Below are positions 16,886-26,643 of a stretch of DNA of 64,000 nucleotides, piece after piece. Within the stretch, counting starts at the first letter, position 1, and the number at the start of each line of letters is the position of its first letter. The position numbers and the translations under genes were made by a program. The notes beneath the pieces are model-generated. The model was not told the DNA's origin. It ran no database searches and saw only the letters and a list, made by a program, of their open reading frames with translations. The DNA is from Bradyrhizobium sp. LMTR 3 (GTDB lineage: Bacteria > Pseudomonadota > Alphaproteobacteria > Rhizobiales > Xanthobacteraceae), in the NCBI RefSeq assembly GCF_001693485.1, contig NZ_MAXC01000053.1, positions 186,001 through 250,000 on the forward strand. The letters run 5' to 3'.

Positions 16886-19800
16886 GAAGCCTCCCCCAGC
16901 GCGGCCGCAATCGAATTGCGCCGTGTCCTCCAGAGCGAAGCTTGATGCAAACGGGTGAAGCAAGTCTCGATCGCCGCGAGCGCCGCCGGATTCTCGCGCG
17001 CCATAAAAGTGCGCACGTTGTCGCTGCCAAGCGTCGCGTCGTAATAGAGATCGAAGAGATGCGTGGGCACCGCATCGGCAAGATGTGCAAAGCTGGCCAT
17101 ATGCTCTAGCGTGGCAGCGATTTCCGCCGCGCCCCGAAAGCCGTGGCGCATCATGCCGGCGATCCATTTTGGATTGGCCGCACGCGCACGCACGACGCGC
17201 GAAATTTCCTCGATCAACGAGCGAGCACGCGGCTGATCGGGATGTGTCGCGTCGAGGTGGTAGAGCGATGGTGTGGCCGCGCCCAGGCGCGCCGCCGCGG
17301 CCGCAAGGCCCGCCTCATGCACGGCATAGTCTGCGGCGAGCAGCAGATCCGTTTCCGGCAGGTCCTGAACATGGACGAAGGCATTAGCGGCGACGAGCCT
17401 TGCCTCGATACCTGTACGATCAGGCCGCATCGTGCCGTCGGACGCGAATGCCCAGGACGAAGCCGACAGCCAGGCTTCACCGGCCGCGTTGCGCGTCGTC
17501 GCCGTGAAGACATCCGGCATCGATGCCATACGGACACCATACTGCCCCGGACGGGGTCCAAACACACGCGCCGCGCGATGACGATAGGGATTTTCGTCGC
17601 CCTCCTCGTCGCGTTCCGAAAGCGCTTGGGTCGCTGACTCGAACAATTGCGCAAGGGATGAGAAGACGTCGCGAAACAGTCCCGACACGCGAAGCGTCAC
17701 GTCGATGCGCGGCCGACCAAGAGCCGCTGGTGCGATGATCTCATAACCCGACACCCGGCCCGATCCGTGGTCCCAGCGCGGCGCGATGCCTGCCAGGTGC
17801 AGGGCCATCGCGAAATCCTCGCCTGCGGTGCGCATGGTGGATGATCCCCAGAGATCAACCAGCAGCCCCCTCGGCCAGTCGCCGTGATCCTGCAGGTGAC
17901 GGCGCAGCAATTCCTCGGCGAGCTTGATCCCCTGTACATGCGCGGACGGTGTCGGCACTGCGCGGGGATCGACGGCGAACAGATTGCGTCCGGTCGGCAG
18001 CACATCGCGCCGCCCGCGATAGGGCGAGCCTGCCGGCCCCGGAGCAACGCGCCTACCAGAGAGAGCGTCAAGCAGCGCGGCCTTCTCCGCCTCGCCGCAA
18101 GCCCCGCGGCCGAACACATGCAGGCCATCGCCGAACTGGCTTTCCTTGAGGTCGCAGACGAAGCGATCGATCCGGGGAATTGCCTCAGCCGCCGCAGCCG
18201 AGGCGCCAAGCCCGAGATCCTCTTCCAGTCCCGCGGCACGCGCTTCATCGCGGATCGACGCGATTAGGCGCTGGCGGCGCGCGGGATCGAGACCATCGGC
18301 CGTCGAATATTCATCGAGCAGTTGCTCGAGCCGGCGCAGGACTTGAGGCAACGCCGCCCGAGCCAATGGTGGCGGCAAATGCCCAATCGTGACCGCGCCG
18401 ATGCGCCGCTTGGCCTGCGCCGCCTCGCCGGGATCGTTGACGATGAAAGGATAGATCACCGGCGCGCTGCCAATCAGCGCTTCCGGCCAGCAGGCAGCGG
18501 ACAGCGCCACGGACTTGCCGGGCAGCCATTCCAGCGTTCCGTGAGCGCCCATATGGACGACCGCATCGACCTTTTGCTGCCTGAGCCAGAGATAGAATGC
18601 GACATAGGCGTGGCGAGGCGTGCGCGAGAGATCGTGATACTCGGCGTCACGATTGGTAACATCACTGCGTTCAGGCTGAACGGCGATAATCGCCTTGCCA
18701 CGCCGGATCGCCGCGAAATGAAATTCGCCACCACGACAAGCGGGATCGTTCTCCGGCGCGCCCCAGGCGCGCGCAAGGTCATCCTGTAACGGGCGCGGAA
18801 GCCTCGCCAGCTCCGTGCGGTAATCCGCAACGGTAAAGGTCAATTGCTCCCGCAGGAGAGTTTCACCTAGCGCTCCTGCCGCTTTCACATCGTAACCGGC
18901 AGCGTGGAGATCAGATAGCAGCGTTTCTACCGAAGCGAGCGCGTCGAGCCCGACCGCATGCGCGAGCTGGTGCCGACGGCCCGGATAGTTCGAGAGCACA
19001 ATCGCCAGCCGCTTGTCGCCTGCCGGCTTGTCCGCGAGCCTGTGCCAGGCCGCCACCCGATCCACGACAGCACCGACACGTTCGTCGTCAGGCCTGTGCG
19101 CCCGGTGCGCAAATTGCAGATCGGGATCGCGCTCACCCGCCGACTTGAAGCTGACCACGCCCGCAAATAGCCGGCCGTCAATCTCCGGCAACGCTACATG
19201 CATCGCCAGATCGCCCGGTGAGAGACCGCGAAGCGACTCTGCCCAATCCTCGCGCCGGGCCGTCGACAATGCAACCTGGAACACCGGACAGGAGGCGGCA
19301 TCGAAAGGCGTCGTGCCGTCGTCGGCGGCCGCAGAGAAGGCGGTTGCATTGACGATCACTGCAGGCGGGCATTGCTCGAACTGCCCCTTCAGCCAGTCCG
19401 CTACACCGGCGGCCTTTAGCGATTTGACGAATACGCCATAGGCATCAAAACCCGTTTGCCGCAGTGCTGTGATCAGCGCGTCAACCGGGAGGGTATCTGC
19501 CGCGGTGAGATAGGAGCGATAGAAGGTGACGAGCGCGCGCGGCCGCTGGTCGCAATTTGGCAGCGCCGCGATTGCGCCACGACCCGGATCATAAAAAGCG
19601 ATCTCGGATATTTCGATCTCGCCGGCTACAGCCCCCGCGTAAAGGCCCGAGGCTAGTGCGAGCTGGGCGATTGCAGCCTGCGCCGCCATTGCTCCGCCCT
19701 TGTCGCACAACGCCTTCAGCCGTCGGAGCATTGAGGGGGGTAATGTCGAGAGCGCATCCAGGCGCGGATCATCGCGACCGTCAGCGGGGAGCACCGCAAG

Positions 19801-20130
19801 CGCGATGTCGCGATCCTTGGTCAGTTGATGCAGGGCAGCCAACCCATATGACCAGTAGGACTCGCCACCGATCAGGCGCACCAAGATGCCGCGGGCATGC
19901 GACAGCGTCCGCTCGATATAGGTGTCGATCGACAGCGGATGACGCAGTTCCGCAAGATTCGCGAGCCTCAGCGACGGCAGGCAAGCACGCCCACGCCGCC
20001 AGCCGGACGCGAACGCGGCCAGATCGCTGTCCGAGAACGAGAGCACGACAAGGTCGGCCGGGTCCTGGCCGAGATCCCTAGGGATCGCGGTCTCCTCAAG
20101 GCCGCGGCTCTCGCGAAACACGACGTGCAT
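16882..20130 (-). CDS. cobN: Cobaltochelatase subunit CobN
   Basis: 1082 residues of the CobN/magnesium-chelatase H family, with RHAYVAFYLWLRQQKVDAVVHMGAHGTLEWLPGKS in the centre and SGLFRDVFSSLAQLFESA and NENPYRHRAA-type sequence toward the end. It binds hydrogenobyrinic acid a,c-diamide and inserts cobalt with the ATP-using partners CobS and CobT, which are not in this window. It is shorter than the roughly 1275 residues I recall for P. denitrificans and S. meliloti CobN but no domain is obviously missing. It shares one base with cobW upstream. Confidence 0.95.
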   Translation of the reverse strand: MHVVFRESRGLEETAIPRDLGQDPADLVVLSFSDSDLAAFASGWRRGRACLPSLRLANLAELRHPLSIDTYIERTLSHARGILVRLIGGESYWSYGLAALHQLTKDRDIALAVLPADGRDDPRLDALSTLPPSMLRRLKALCDKGGAMAAQAAIAQLALASGLYAGAVAGEIEISEIAFYDPGRGAIAALPNCDQRPRALVTFYRSYLTAADTLPVDALITALRQTGFDAYGVFVKSLKAAGVADWLKGQFEQCPPAVIVNATAFSAAADDGTTPFDAASCPVFQVALSTARREDWAESLRGLSPGDLAMHVALPEIDGRLFAGVVSFKSAGERDPDLQFAHRAHRPDDERVGAVVDRVAAWHRLADKPAGDKRLAIVLSNYPGRRHQLAHAVGLDALASVETLLSDLHAAGYDVKAAGALGETLLREQLTFTVADYRTELARLPRPLQDDLARAWGAPENDPACRGGEFHFAAIRRGKAIIAVQPERSDVTNRDAEYHDLSRTPRHAYVAFYLWLRQQKVDAVVHMGAHGTLEWLPGKSVALSAACWPEALIGSAPVIYPFIVNDPGEAAQAKRRIGAVTIGHLPPPLARAALPQVLRRLEQLLDEYSTADGLDPARRQRLIASIRDEARAAGLEEDLGLGASAAAAEAIPRIDRFVCDLKESQFGDGLHVFGRGACGEAEKAALLDALSGRRVAPGPAGSPYRGRRDVLPTGRNLFAVDPRAVPTPSAHVQGIKLAEELLRRHLQDHGDWPRGLLVDLWGSSTMRTAGEDFAMALHLAGIAPRWDHGSGRVSGYEIIAPAALGRPRIDVTLRVSGLFRDVFSSLAQLFESATQALSERDEEGDENPYRHRAARVFGPRPGQYGVRMASMPDVFTATTRNAAGEAWLSASSWAFASDGTMRPDRTGIEARLVAANAFVHVQDLPETDLLLAADYAVHEAGLAAAAARLGAATPSLYHLDATHPDQPRARSLIEEISRVVRARAANPKWIAGMMRHGFRGAAEIAATLEHMASFAHLADAVPTHLFDLYYDATLGSDNVRTFMARENPAALAAIETCFTRLHQASLWRTRRNSIAAALGEAS

Positions 20131-21164
20131 CAGACGCCAAGTCCCGCCCTGATGGCGGCCTCATCGATATCGTCGTGTTCACCGATCAGAACCAATTTCG
20201 ACTGCCTTGGCCGCGTGCCCCAGGGCATATCGAACTGATGCCGCACCCGCTCCCCGACCGATTGCAAGAGCAATCGCATCGGCTTGCCCGCGACCGCGAT
20301 ATATCCCTTGGCGCGCAGCACGTTCTGCTCGCGCGCAAGCCGCTGGATCGATCCGACCAGCGCATCGATGTCAGCAACTTCCGGAAGCTCAACGACAACC
20401 GAGGCGAAGTCGTCGTGCTCGTGCTCTTCTTCGCCGTCATGGTGAGAGGGGCGCGCAGCGAGATCGTCTTCTGCCGCCGCTTCGAGACCAAGGATGATAT
20501 GCGCATCGACAGCGCCGTCGACGACCGGCAACATCGGCACGCGACGCGGCATTTCGGCGACGATCGCCGCCTTGGCCGCTTCAAGTCCTTCATCGCCGGC
20601 AAGGTCCGCCTTGGTGAGCAGCACGATATCAGCACACGCGATCTGATCCTCGAACACTTCCGACAGCGGCGTCTCGTGATCGAGGTTTTCATCGGCCGCA
20701 CGCTGCGCTTCCACCGCAACGGGGTCGGGCGCAAAGCGGCCGGCCGCCACAGCCTCGGCATCCGCAAGCGCTATCACGCCGTCGACCGTAATCCGCGAGC
20801 GGATCTCCGGCCAATCGAACGCCTTGAGCAGCGGCTTTGGCAAGGCCAATCCCGATGTCTCGATCAGGATATGGTCGGGCTTCACGCGGCGCGAGAGCAG
20901 CTGCTCCATGGCGGGAATGAAGTCGTCAGAGACCGTGCAGCAGATGCAGCCATTGGCGAGCTCGACGATGTTCTCGGCGGGACAATTGACATCCGCGCAG
21001 GATTTCAGGATCTCTCCGTCCACGCTCTCGCTGCCGAACTCGTTGACGAGCACCGCAAGCTTCTTGCCATTCGCGTTGGCGATCAGGTGCTGGATCAGCG
21101 TCGTCTTGCCCGAACCGAGAAAGCCGGTGACGACCGTGACCGGAACCTTGGCGAGCGTGTTCAT
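20130..21164 (-). CDS. cobW: CobW GTPase, metal chaperone
   Basis: 344 residues of the G3E family. The P-loop is GFLGSGKTT, the metal motif CxCC is NGCICCTVSDDF, followed by ETSGLALPKP, and a histidine/acid-rich loop SHHDGEEEHEHDDF separates it from the C-terminal domain. CobW is thought to deliver cobalt to the CobN chelatase. ATG 21164 overlaps the stop of the DUF1636 gene (ATGA), which supports this start over longer alternatives. Confidence 0.94.
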   Translation of the reverse strand: MNTLAKVPVTVVTGFLGSGKTTLIQHLIANANGKKLAVLVNEFGSESVDGEILKSCADVNCPAENIVELANGCICCTVSDDFIPAMEQLLSRRVKPDHILIETSGLALPKPLLKAFDWPEIRSRITVDGVIALADAEAVAAGRFAPDPVAVEAQRAADENLDHETPLSEVFEDQIACADIVLLTKADLAGDEGLEAAKAAIVAEMPRRVPMLPVVDGAVDAHIILGLEAAAEDDLAARPSHHDGEEEHEHDDFASVVVELPEVADIDALVGSIQRLAREQNVLRAKGYIAVAGKPMRLLLQSVGERVRHQFDMPWGTRPRQSKLVLIGEHDDIDEAAIRAGLGV

Positions 21165-21532
21165 TCTGCGGGCTCCGGCAGGATGGTGATGGGTGGAATG
21201 CGGGCAAGCGATTGTTTGCGGAAGATCTCCGGCCGGCTGCGCCACGGCACGATGCCGTCGGGCGCCGCCGCATAGGCCGCAGCACCGGCGATCACGTCCG
21301 GCGCATTTACGTCTGACAGGCGGCCGTAGACGTAAGACCACCGTCCAGGCGCGCTGAGCGCGACCGAGCAACCCTGGCTACAAGCGGACAGGCATTCGAC
21401 CGGAACCACGTGGACGTCTTCCGGCACGCCGGCGAGAATGGCCCTGTGCAGACGCGCGCCTGGCGTGATTTCGCCTTCTCTTACGGGTTGGCCGGCACGG
21501 CAGGTAATGCAGACATGAAGCGTGACGGTCAT
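21161..21532 (-). CDS. DUF1636 thioredoxin-like ferredoxin, cobalamin-linked
   Basis: 123 residues. Cysteines in CITC (residues 8-11) and CLSACSQGC (about 51-59) fit a thioredoxin-fold 2Fe-2S protein of the DUF1636 family, often found next to cobW. It may supply electrons for cobalt reduction or for CobG; this is inference from position. Start ATG 21532 has a strong GGAGGG site two bases upstream. It is the first gene of the operon running to cobJ and follows a cobalamin riboswitch. Confidence 0.8.
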   Translation of the reverse strand: MTVTLHVCITCRAGQPVREGEITPGARLHRAILAGVPEDVHVVPVECLSACSQGCSVALSAPGRWSYVYGRLSDVNAPDVIAGAAAYAAAPDGIVPWRSRPEIFRKQSLARIPPITILPEPAE

Positions 21533-21635
21533 CGCCCTCCTCGACGTTTTGGCGGAGGCGATGAGGCGCACGAACCACAGACATAAGGGTTCGTTGCCGT
21601 CGCGGAGCACCCCGTCCGCCGGTCTCAAGTCTCTG

Positions 21636-21825
21636 CGCTGGCAGGTCTCCCGGCTTGCGGAGCAGGTTTTCCCTTCGATCTCAACCTTCCCAACCCTCAC
21701 GGGTCAGTGGCTCCTAGAGATCTCTCCGGTCACGGTCGCGGGGGCGGCTGCGTTTCAGGCTCAAGCTTTCAAGGCTAGACCCCTATCGCATTCCCTCTTC
21801 GCCTGTCGTAGGACAGGAACCAACG
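21636..21825 (-). promoter_or_regulatory. Cobalamin riboswitch for the DUF1636-cobW-cobN operon
   Basis: Minus-strand elements in order: GGTTCCTGTCC, GAGGGAATGCG, the B12-box GCCACTGACCCG, TTGGGAAGG and the closing GCAAGCCGGGAGACCTGCC. The element ends about 100 bp before the DUF1636 start. It should repress the operon down to cobJ when adenosylcobalamin is high. The plus-strand cobO begins only about 50 bp beyond its 5' edge, so the two promoters share this gap. Confidence 0.9.
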
Positions 21826-21878
21826 CCAACCCACCATTTGCCCAAGCGTGCAACTTGTCAAGCCAAAGGAACGTGCAG

Positions 21879-22532
21879 ATGACTTCCGAACCTGATGCCG
21901 CTGAGGACGAAATCGTGATCTCCGAGACCTCACTGGATGCCCGCCATGCGGCCAAAATGGCGAAGAAGAAAGTCGCGCGTGACCGGATGATGGCCGCCAA
22001 GAGCGGCGAGAAGGGTCTCGTCATCGTCCACACCGGTGCGGGCAAGGGAAAATCCTCCTCGGCTTTCGGCATGATCATGCGGTGCGTCGCGCATGGCTTT
22101 CCCTGTGCCGTCGTGCAATTCATCAAGGGTGCGTGGGAAACTGGCGAGCGCCGCCTGCTGACCGGACATTTTGGTGAATTATGCCAATTCCACGCGATGG
22201 GTGAAGGCTTCACCTGGGAAACACAGGACCGCGCCCGCGACATCGCCGCGGCGCGCGCCGCATGGGAAAAGGCCAAGCAGCTGATCGCCGATGAAGCCTT
22301 GCGCATGGTCGTTCTCGACGAGATCAACATTGCGCTTCGCTACGACTATCTGGAGATCGGCGAGGTGGTCGAGTTCCTGAGCAATTCAAAGCCGCCGATG
22401 ACGCATGTCGTCCTCACGGGGCGCAATGCCAGGCAGGAATTGATCGATGCCGCCGACCTCGTCACAGAGATGACGCTCGTGAAGCATCCCTTCCGATCCG
22501 GCATCAAGGCGCAGCCCGGCGTCGAGTACTGA
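21879..22532 (+). CDS. cobO: Cob(I)yrinic acid a,c-diamide adenosyltransferase
   Basis: 217 residues of the BtuR/CobO/CobP type: P-loop HTGAGKGKSSSAFG and VVLDEINIALRYDYL. It attaches the 5'-deoxyadenosyl upper ligand. Start ATG 21879 is backed by AAGGA upstream and by the family's charged N-terminus; the frame stays open further upstream through riboswitch DNA. cobQ follows after 25 bp. No riboswitch precedes this gene on its own strand. Confidence 0.94.
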   Translation: MTSEPDAAEDEIVISETSLDARHAAKMAKKKVARDRMMAAKSGEKGLVIVHTGAGKGKSSSAFGMIMRCVAHGFPCAVVQFIKGAWETGERRLLTGHFGELCQFHAMGEGFTWETQDRARDIAAARAAWEKAKQLIADEALRMVVLDEINIALRYDYLEIGEVVEFLSNSKPPMTHVVLTGRNARQELIDAADLVTEMTLVKHPFRSGIKAQPGVEY

Positions 22533-22557
22533 CGAATCAACCGCGGAATCCGATTCG

Positions 22558-24006
22558 ATGGCGCGCGCATTGATGATCCAAGGTGCGGGATCGGACGTGG
22601 GCAAGTCGCTCATCGTCGCCGGCCTTGCGCGCGCCGCGACCCGGCGCGGCTATCGGGTGCTGCCCTTCAAGCCGCAGAACATGTCGAACAATGCGGCCGT
22701 GACAATCGACGGTGGCGAGATCGGACGCGCGCAGGCATTGCAGGCGCAGGCCGCAGGTGTCGAGCCGCACACCGACATGAATCCCGTCCTGCTCAAGCCG
22801 GAGACAGATGTTGGCGCCCAGATCATCGTGCAGGGACGGCGCGTGGCGACGCTGCGAGCCCGCGCGTACGCTGCGATGAAGTCGTCGCTGATGGAGCCGG
22901 TCCTCGAAAGTTTCGGACGCCTGAAGGATCGTGCCGATCTTGTTCTGGTTGAGGGCGCTGGCAGCCCAGCCGAAGTTAATCTGAGGAGCGCCGATATCGC
23001 CAATATGGGTTTTGCCCGCAAGGCCGACGTGCCAGTCGTGCTGGTCGGCGACATCGATCGCGGCGGTGTGATAGCGCAGCTCGTCGGCATTAAGGCCGTG
23101 CTGGATGCCGACGATGCGGCCATGATCCGCGGCTTCGTCATCAACAAGTTCCGCGGCGATCCGACGCTGTTTGACAACGGCTACCGGCTGATAGAAGCAC
23201 GCACATCCTGGCGGGGATTTGGGGTTCTCCCCTATTTCGCCCGCGCTAGCGAGCTTCCGGCTGAAGATGCGCTGGGGCTTGCTGACGCCCGCAAGGTAGG
23301 CAAGTGCAAGATTGCCTTTCTCGCACTGTCACGGATCGCGAACTTTGACGACCTCGATCCGCTGAAGCTCGAGCCTGATGTCGACCTTGTGATGGTCCGG
23401 CCTGGAGAGGCAATCCCGGGCGATGCAAAACTCGTGATCCTTCCCGGCTCGAAGTCGACACGCGGCGACCTCACCTTCCTGCGCGCGCAGGGCTGGGACA
23501 TCGATCTTCTCGCGCATCATCGTCGCGGCGGCCATGTGCTCGGCGTCTGCGGCGGTTACCAGATGCTCGGACGCAGTGTGGCGGATCCGACAGGAATCGA
23601 GGGACCGGCGGGAGAAACGCCCGGCCTCGGACTTCTCGACGTGACGACGGTGATGACGTCACAAAAGACTCTCACGCGCGTTGCGGCGGTCCATGCCGCG
23701 ACGGACCGGCCGATCGAGGCTTACGAGATTCACATCGGGCATACCGACGGGCCGGACCGTGCACGGCCATTTGCTTTGGTTGGCAGCGCGCCGGAAGGCG
23801 CAGTTTCCAGCGACGGACGCGTGTACGGTAGCTACCTGCACGGCCTGTTTGCTTCAGACAATTTCCGCAGCGCATTTCTCGCGCAACTGGACATTCCGGC
23901 CGCAGACCAGCAGTACCGCGCCAGGGTGGAGAGCGCGCTCGATGCGCTTGCCGATCACATCGACAACCATCTCGATGTAAATGGGCTGCTTGCGCTCGCG
24001 CGCTGA
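22558..24006 (+). CDS. cobQ: Cobyric acid synthase
   Basis: 482 residues. N-terminal ATP-dependent synthetase domain (MIQGAGSDVGKSLIVAGL, then FKPQNMSNNA) and C-terminal glutamine amidotransferase-like domain (GVCGGYQMLG, late GSYLHGLF). It amidates four side chains of adenosylcobyrinic a,c-diamide. It lies 25 bp after cobO and runs convergently to cobC with a 10-bp gap. Confidence 0.95.
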   Translation: MARALMIQGAGSDVGKSLIVAGLARAATRRGYRVLPFKPQNMSNNAAVTIDGGEIGRAQALQAQAAGVEPHTDMNPVLLKPETDVGAQIIVQGRRVATLRARAYAAMKSSLMEPVLESFGRLKDRADLVLVEGAGSPAEVNLRSADIANMGFARKADVPVVLVGDIDRGGVIAQLVGIKAVLDADDAAMIRGFVINKFRGDPTLFDNGYRLIEARTSWRGFGVLPYFARASELPAEDALGLADARKVGKCKIAFLALSRIANFDDLDPLKLEPDVDLVMVRPGEAIPGDAKLVILPGSKSTRGDLTFLRAQGWDIDLLAHHRRGGHVLGVCGGYQMLGRSVADPTGIEGPAGETPGLGLLDVTTVMTSQKTLTRVAAVHAATDRPIEAYEIHIGHTDGPDRARPFALVGSAPEGAVSSDGRVYGSYLHGLFASDNFRSAFLAQLDIPAADQQYRARVESALDALADHIDNHLDVNGLLALAR

Positions 24007-24016
24007 GTATTATTGA

Positions 24017-24982
24017 TCAACGCGAGAGCGCGGCAGCAAGCCGCGACCATTCCGCCCCGTTACCCGGCAAGCCGAGGCGGAGCCATCCCGGCTTTTGCTC
24101 AAAAACACGCGACCATATCTGGCCGCGCGCGAGCTTCTCCTGCGCAGCCTGCGCGTCCCCGGTCTCATAGAGCCGGAACAGCGGTGTGCCGCCGACCTGT
24201 TGCCAGCCCTGCAATCGCACCTCGACATCCAGCCGGAGGCAATCGCGTGCCAGACGCGTCGCGGTTGCCCTTGCCCACTCGCGATCGAGCAAGGCGCGCC
24301 GTCCGATCGCAATCGCTCCGCCCGAAATCGGCCACGGACCCACCATCGCCGCCAGCGCCGCGACGTCAGCCTCGCTGCCGAGCACGAAACCGAGCCGCAG
24401 TCCGGCAAGCCCGTAAAACTTTCCGAACGAGCGCAGGACCAACAGCCCTGACCGTCCCGCCTCCGGTGCCAACGACAGGCCGGAGACGGCATCGACGAAG
24501 CTCTCGTCAACCAAGAGCCGACCGACCTTCGGCAAGAGCGCCACCAATTCGGTCGGATTATGGCGCCGACCATCTGGATTGTTGGGATTGACGACCACGG
24601 CAAGATCCGCTCCCGCCAGTCCTTCGAGTTCGGAAACTTCGGCCACGTCCCAGGCTGCGGCTGAAAGAACCGCCGCGTACTCGTTGTAGGTCGGCGCAAG
24701 AATTCGCGCGCGGCCGTACGATGAAAGATTCGGCAACAATTGGATGGCCGTTTGTGCGCCAGTAAGCGCCACGAGTGGCGCCCGGGTAGCGTAGGCCTCT
24801 CGGGCAGCTTGGTGGAGGGACGCGATATCTGATCGCGAAGGCAGCGCGCTCCAGTACCTAAGCTCGACCTCACCCACCGGATAGGGCTGCCGATTGATCC
24901 CGGTTGAGAGGTCGATCCAGTCCTGCGCACGCCCGCCGAAGCGCTGAACGGCGAGATCGAGATTTCCACCATGCTCGAGCAT
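24017..24982 (-). CDS. cobC: L-threonine-O-3-phosphate decarboxylase
   Basis: 321 residues of the aminotransferase class I/II fold with a PLP lysine in LRSFGKFYGLAGLRLGF. Other marks are HGGNLDLAVQRFG at the start and VVNPNNPDGR. It makes (R)-1-amino-2-propanol phosphate for the nucleotide loop (named CobD in Salmonella). ATG 24982 is chosen because the family N-terminus HGGNL starts there. Eleven bases separate it from cobD. Confidence 0.9.
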   Translation of the reverse strand: MLEHGGNLDLAVQRFGGRAQDWIDLSTGINRQPYPVGEVELRYWSALPSRSDIASLHQAAREAYATRAPLVALTGAQTAIQLLPNLSSYGRARILAPTYNEYAAVLSAAAWDVAEVSELEGLAGADLAVVVNPNNPDGRRHNPTELVALLPKVGRLLVDESFVDAVSGLSLAPEAGRSGLLVLRSFGKFYGLAGLRLGFVLGSEADVAALAAMVGPWPISGGAIAIGRRALLDREWARATATRLARDCLRLDVEVRLQGWQQVGGTPLFRLYETGDAQAAQEKLARGQIWSRVFEQKPGWLRLGLPGNGAEWSRLAAALSR

Positions 24983-24993
24983 TGCCCTCTCCG

Positions 24994-25935
24994 TCACGCG
25001 AAGGCCAGAATCGCAAGCGCACCGGCCAAAAGAACCATGGCGCGGACGTAGAGCTTCAACCCTCGCCGGATGTCCGCAGCGAACGGATCGCGCGCTCCCT
25101 CGTTGAGCCAAGGTTCGTTGGCGGTGTCACCGTGATAGATGCGCGGCCCGCTGAGCCGCACGCCGAGCGCGCCGGCCATGGCTGCTTCCGGCCAGCCGGC
25201 ATTGATCGAGCGGTGGCGGTGCGCATCCCTCGCCATGCAAGACAACGCATTCGAAGGCCGCGTCGCCAGCACTACAAGCACAAAGCCTGTGAGGCGCGCC
25301 GGTACGAAATTGGCGAGATCGTCGATGCGCGCGGCGGCCCAACCGAAGGATTCGTGGCGCATCGTGCGATGGCCGATCATGGAGTCGAGCGTATTGATTG
25401 CCTTGTAGCCTACAATGCCTGGCAGCCCGAACAACGCTCCCCAGAACACGGGCGCCACAATGCCGTCGGAAGCATTCTCGGCCAGGCTCTCGATGGCTGC
25501 GCGCGCAATGCCCGCCTCATCAAGAGTTGCGGGATCGCGTCCCACAATGTGCGCGACCGCGGCACGCGCGGCTGCGATATCACCCGATTGCAAGGGGTTC
25601 GCAACGGCGGCGACATGATCATAGAGCGAACGCAGCGCGACCAGGGGCCATGCGAGAATTCCCAAGAGGACGATGCGGCTCCATTCAAAGGCGAGCGCGG
25701 CCTGAACCGACCATCCAATTCCGGCCGAAACTCCAATCACGAAAAGCGCCACGGCTGCGCCAGCGATCCGCCTAACTGCAGGCGGATCGATGGGCCGGTT
25801 GAAGCTGATGTCGAGAATGTTGATGAGCCTCCCGAGCCAGGTGACGGGATGACCAATTCGGACGAACAGCGCGTTGGGCCAGCCCAACAGGGCGTCCACC
25901 GTCATTGCCACCACCATCGCTCCCGCAAAGACCAC
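24994..25935 (-). CDS. cobD: Adenosylcobinamide-phosphate synthase
   Basis: 313 residues, a membrane protein of the CbiB/CobD family with several hydrophobic helices. Family marks are GHPVTWLGRLI, ESLAENASDGIVAPVFWG and GYKAINTLDSMIGH. It attaches aminopropanol or its phosphate to cobyric acid. Co-transcribed with cobC. The divergent cobU starts 130 bp away. Confidence 0.94.
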   Translation of the reverse strand: MVFAGAMVVAMTVDALLGWPNALFVRIGHPVTWLGRLINILDISFNRPIDPPAVRRIAGAAVALFVIGVSAGIGWSVQAALAFEWSRIVLLGILAWPLVALRSLYDHVAAVANPLQSGDIAAARAAVAHIVGRDPATLDEAGIARAAIESLAENASDGIVAPVFWGALFGLPGIVGYKAINTLDSMIGHRTMRHESFGWAAARIDDLANFVPARLTGFVLVVLATRPSNALSCMARDAHRHRSINAGWPEAAMAGALGVRLSGPRIYHGDTANEPWLNEGARDPFAADIRRGLKLYVRAMVLLAGALAILAFA

Positions 25936-26065
25936 GCATCATCTCCCGTCGTGCCTGGCCCTGATGCACAAGAATTCCGTATCATGGCAAGCCCCATATC
26001 GCGTGATTTCACCTTTGTCTTTGTCGAAGATTGGTGATTAGTGCTGGCCTTAACTGGAGGATGTC

Positions 26066-26569
26066 ATGGCCATCATACTCATCACCGGCGGCGCCCGATC
26101 CGGCAAAAGCTTACGCGCAGAAGTCCGCACCCGCGCTTTTCCGGAACAGCCCGTCTATATCGCCACGGCAGAGGTGCTCGATGAGGAAATGGGCGAGCGA
26201 ATAGCGAAGCATCGCGCGCGGCGAGGAAAGGACTGGATCGAGCGCGAGGTTCCGCTCGATCTCGTGCAGGCATTGATCGAAACCGATGGCGGTGGCGCAA
26301 GGCTGGTCGATTGCCTCACGCTGTGGCTATCGAACCTACTCCACGCGGAACGCAACTGGTCGCATGAGGCTTCGCTACTCGCTGACGCGCTTGCCCGCCA
26401 GCGCAGCCCGGTCATCATCGTCACGAACGAGGTCGGGTTCGGTATCGTGCCGGACAATGCGCTGGCGCGCGCGTTTCGGGACGCGGCGGGTATCCTGAAC
26501 CAGACGATTGCCTCCGTTGCGGATGAGGTCGAATTCGTCGTGGCAGGATTGCCGATGAAGCTGAAGTAA
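26066..26569 (+). CDS. cobU: Adenosylcobinamide kinase / guanylyltransferase
   Basis: 167 residues (also named CobP). P-loop GGARSGKSLRAE at the start, KHRARRGKDW with the histidine expected to carry GMP, DCLTLWLSNLL, and VTNEVGFGIVP. It phosphorylates adenosylcobinamide and then guanylates it. First gene of cobU-cobS-bluB; AACTGGAGG lies upstream of the ATG. Confidence 0.94.
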   Translation: MAIILITGGARSGKSLRAEVRTRAFPEQPVYIATAEVLDEEMGERIAKHRARRGKDWIEREVPLDLVQALIETDGGGARLVDCLTLWLSNLLHAERNWSHEASLLADALARQRSPVIIVTNEVGFGIVPDNALARAFRDAAGILNQTIASVADEVEFVVAGLPMKLK

Positions 26570-26643
26570 TGCCGCGCTTGGCGGAATTGCGACGCGTCGT
26601 GGAGTGAGCGCGAGCGAGTTGACGGTTCGAGGGCTGAAGACAC

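Noticed and set aside
20175..21275. 366-codon plus-strand frame opposite cobW
   Set aside because: Shadow of cobW and the DUF1636 gene; rich in Arg and His with no domain, and no ribosome site.
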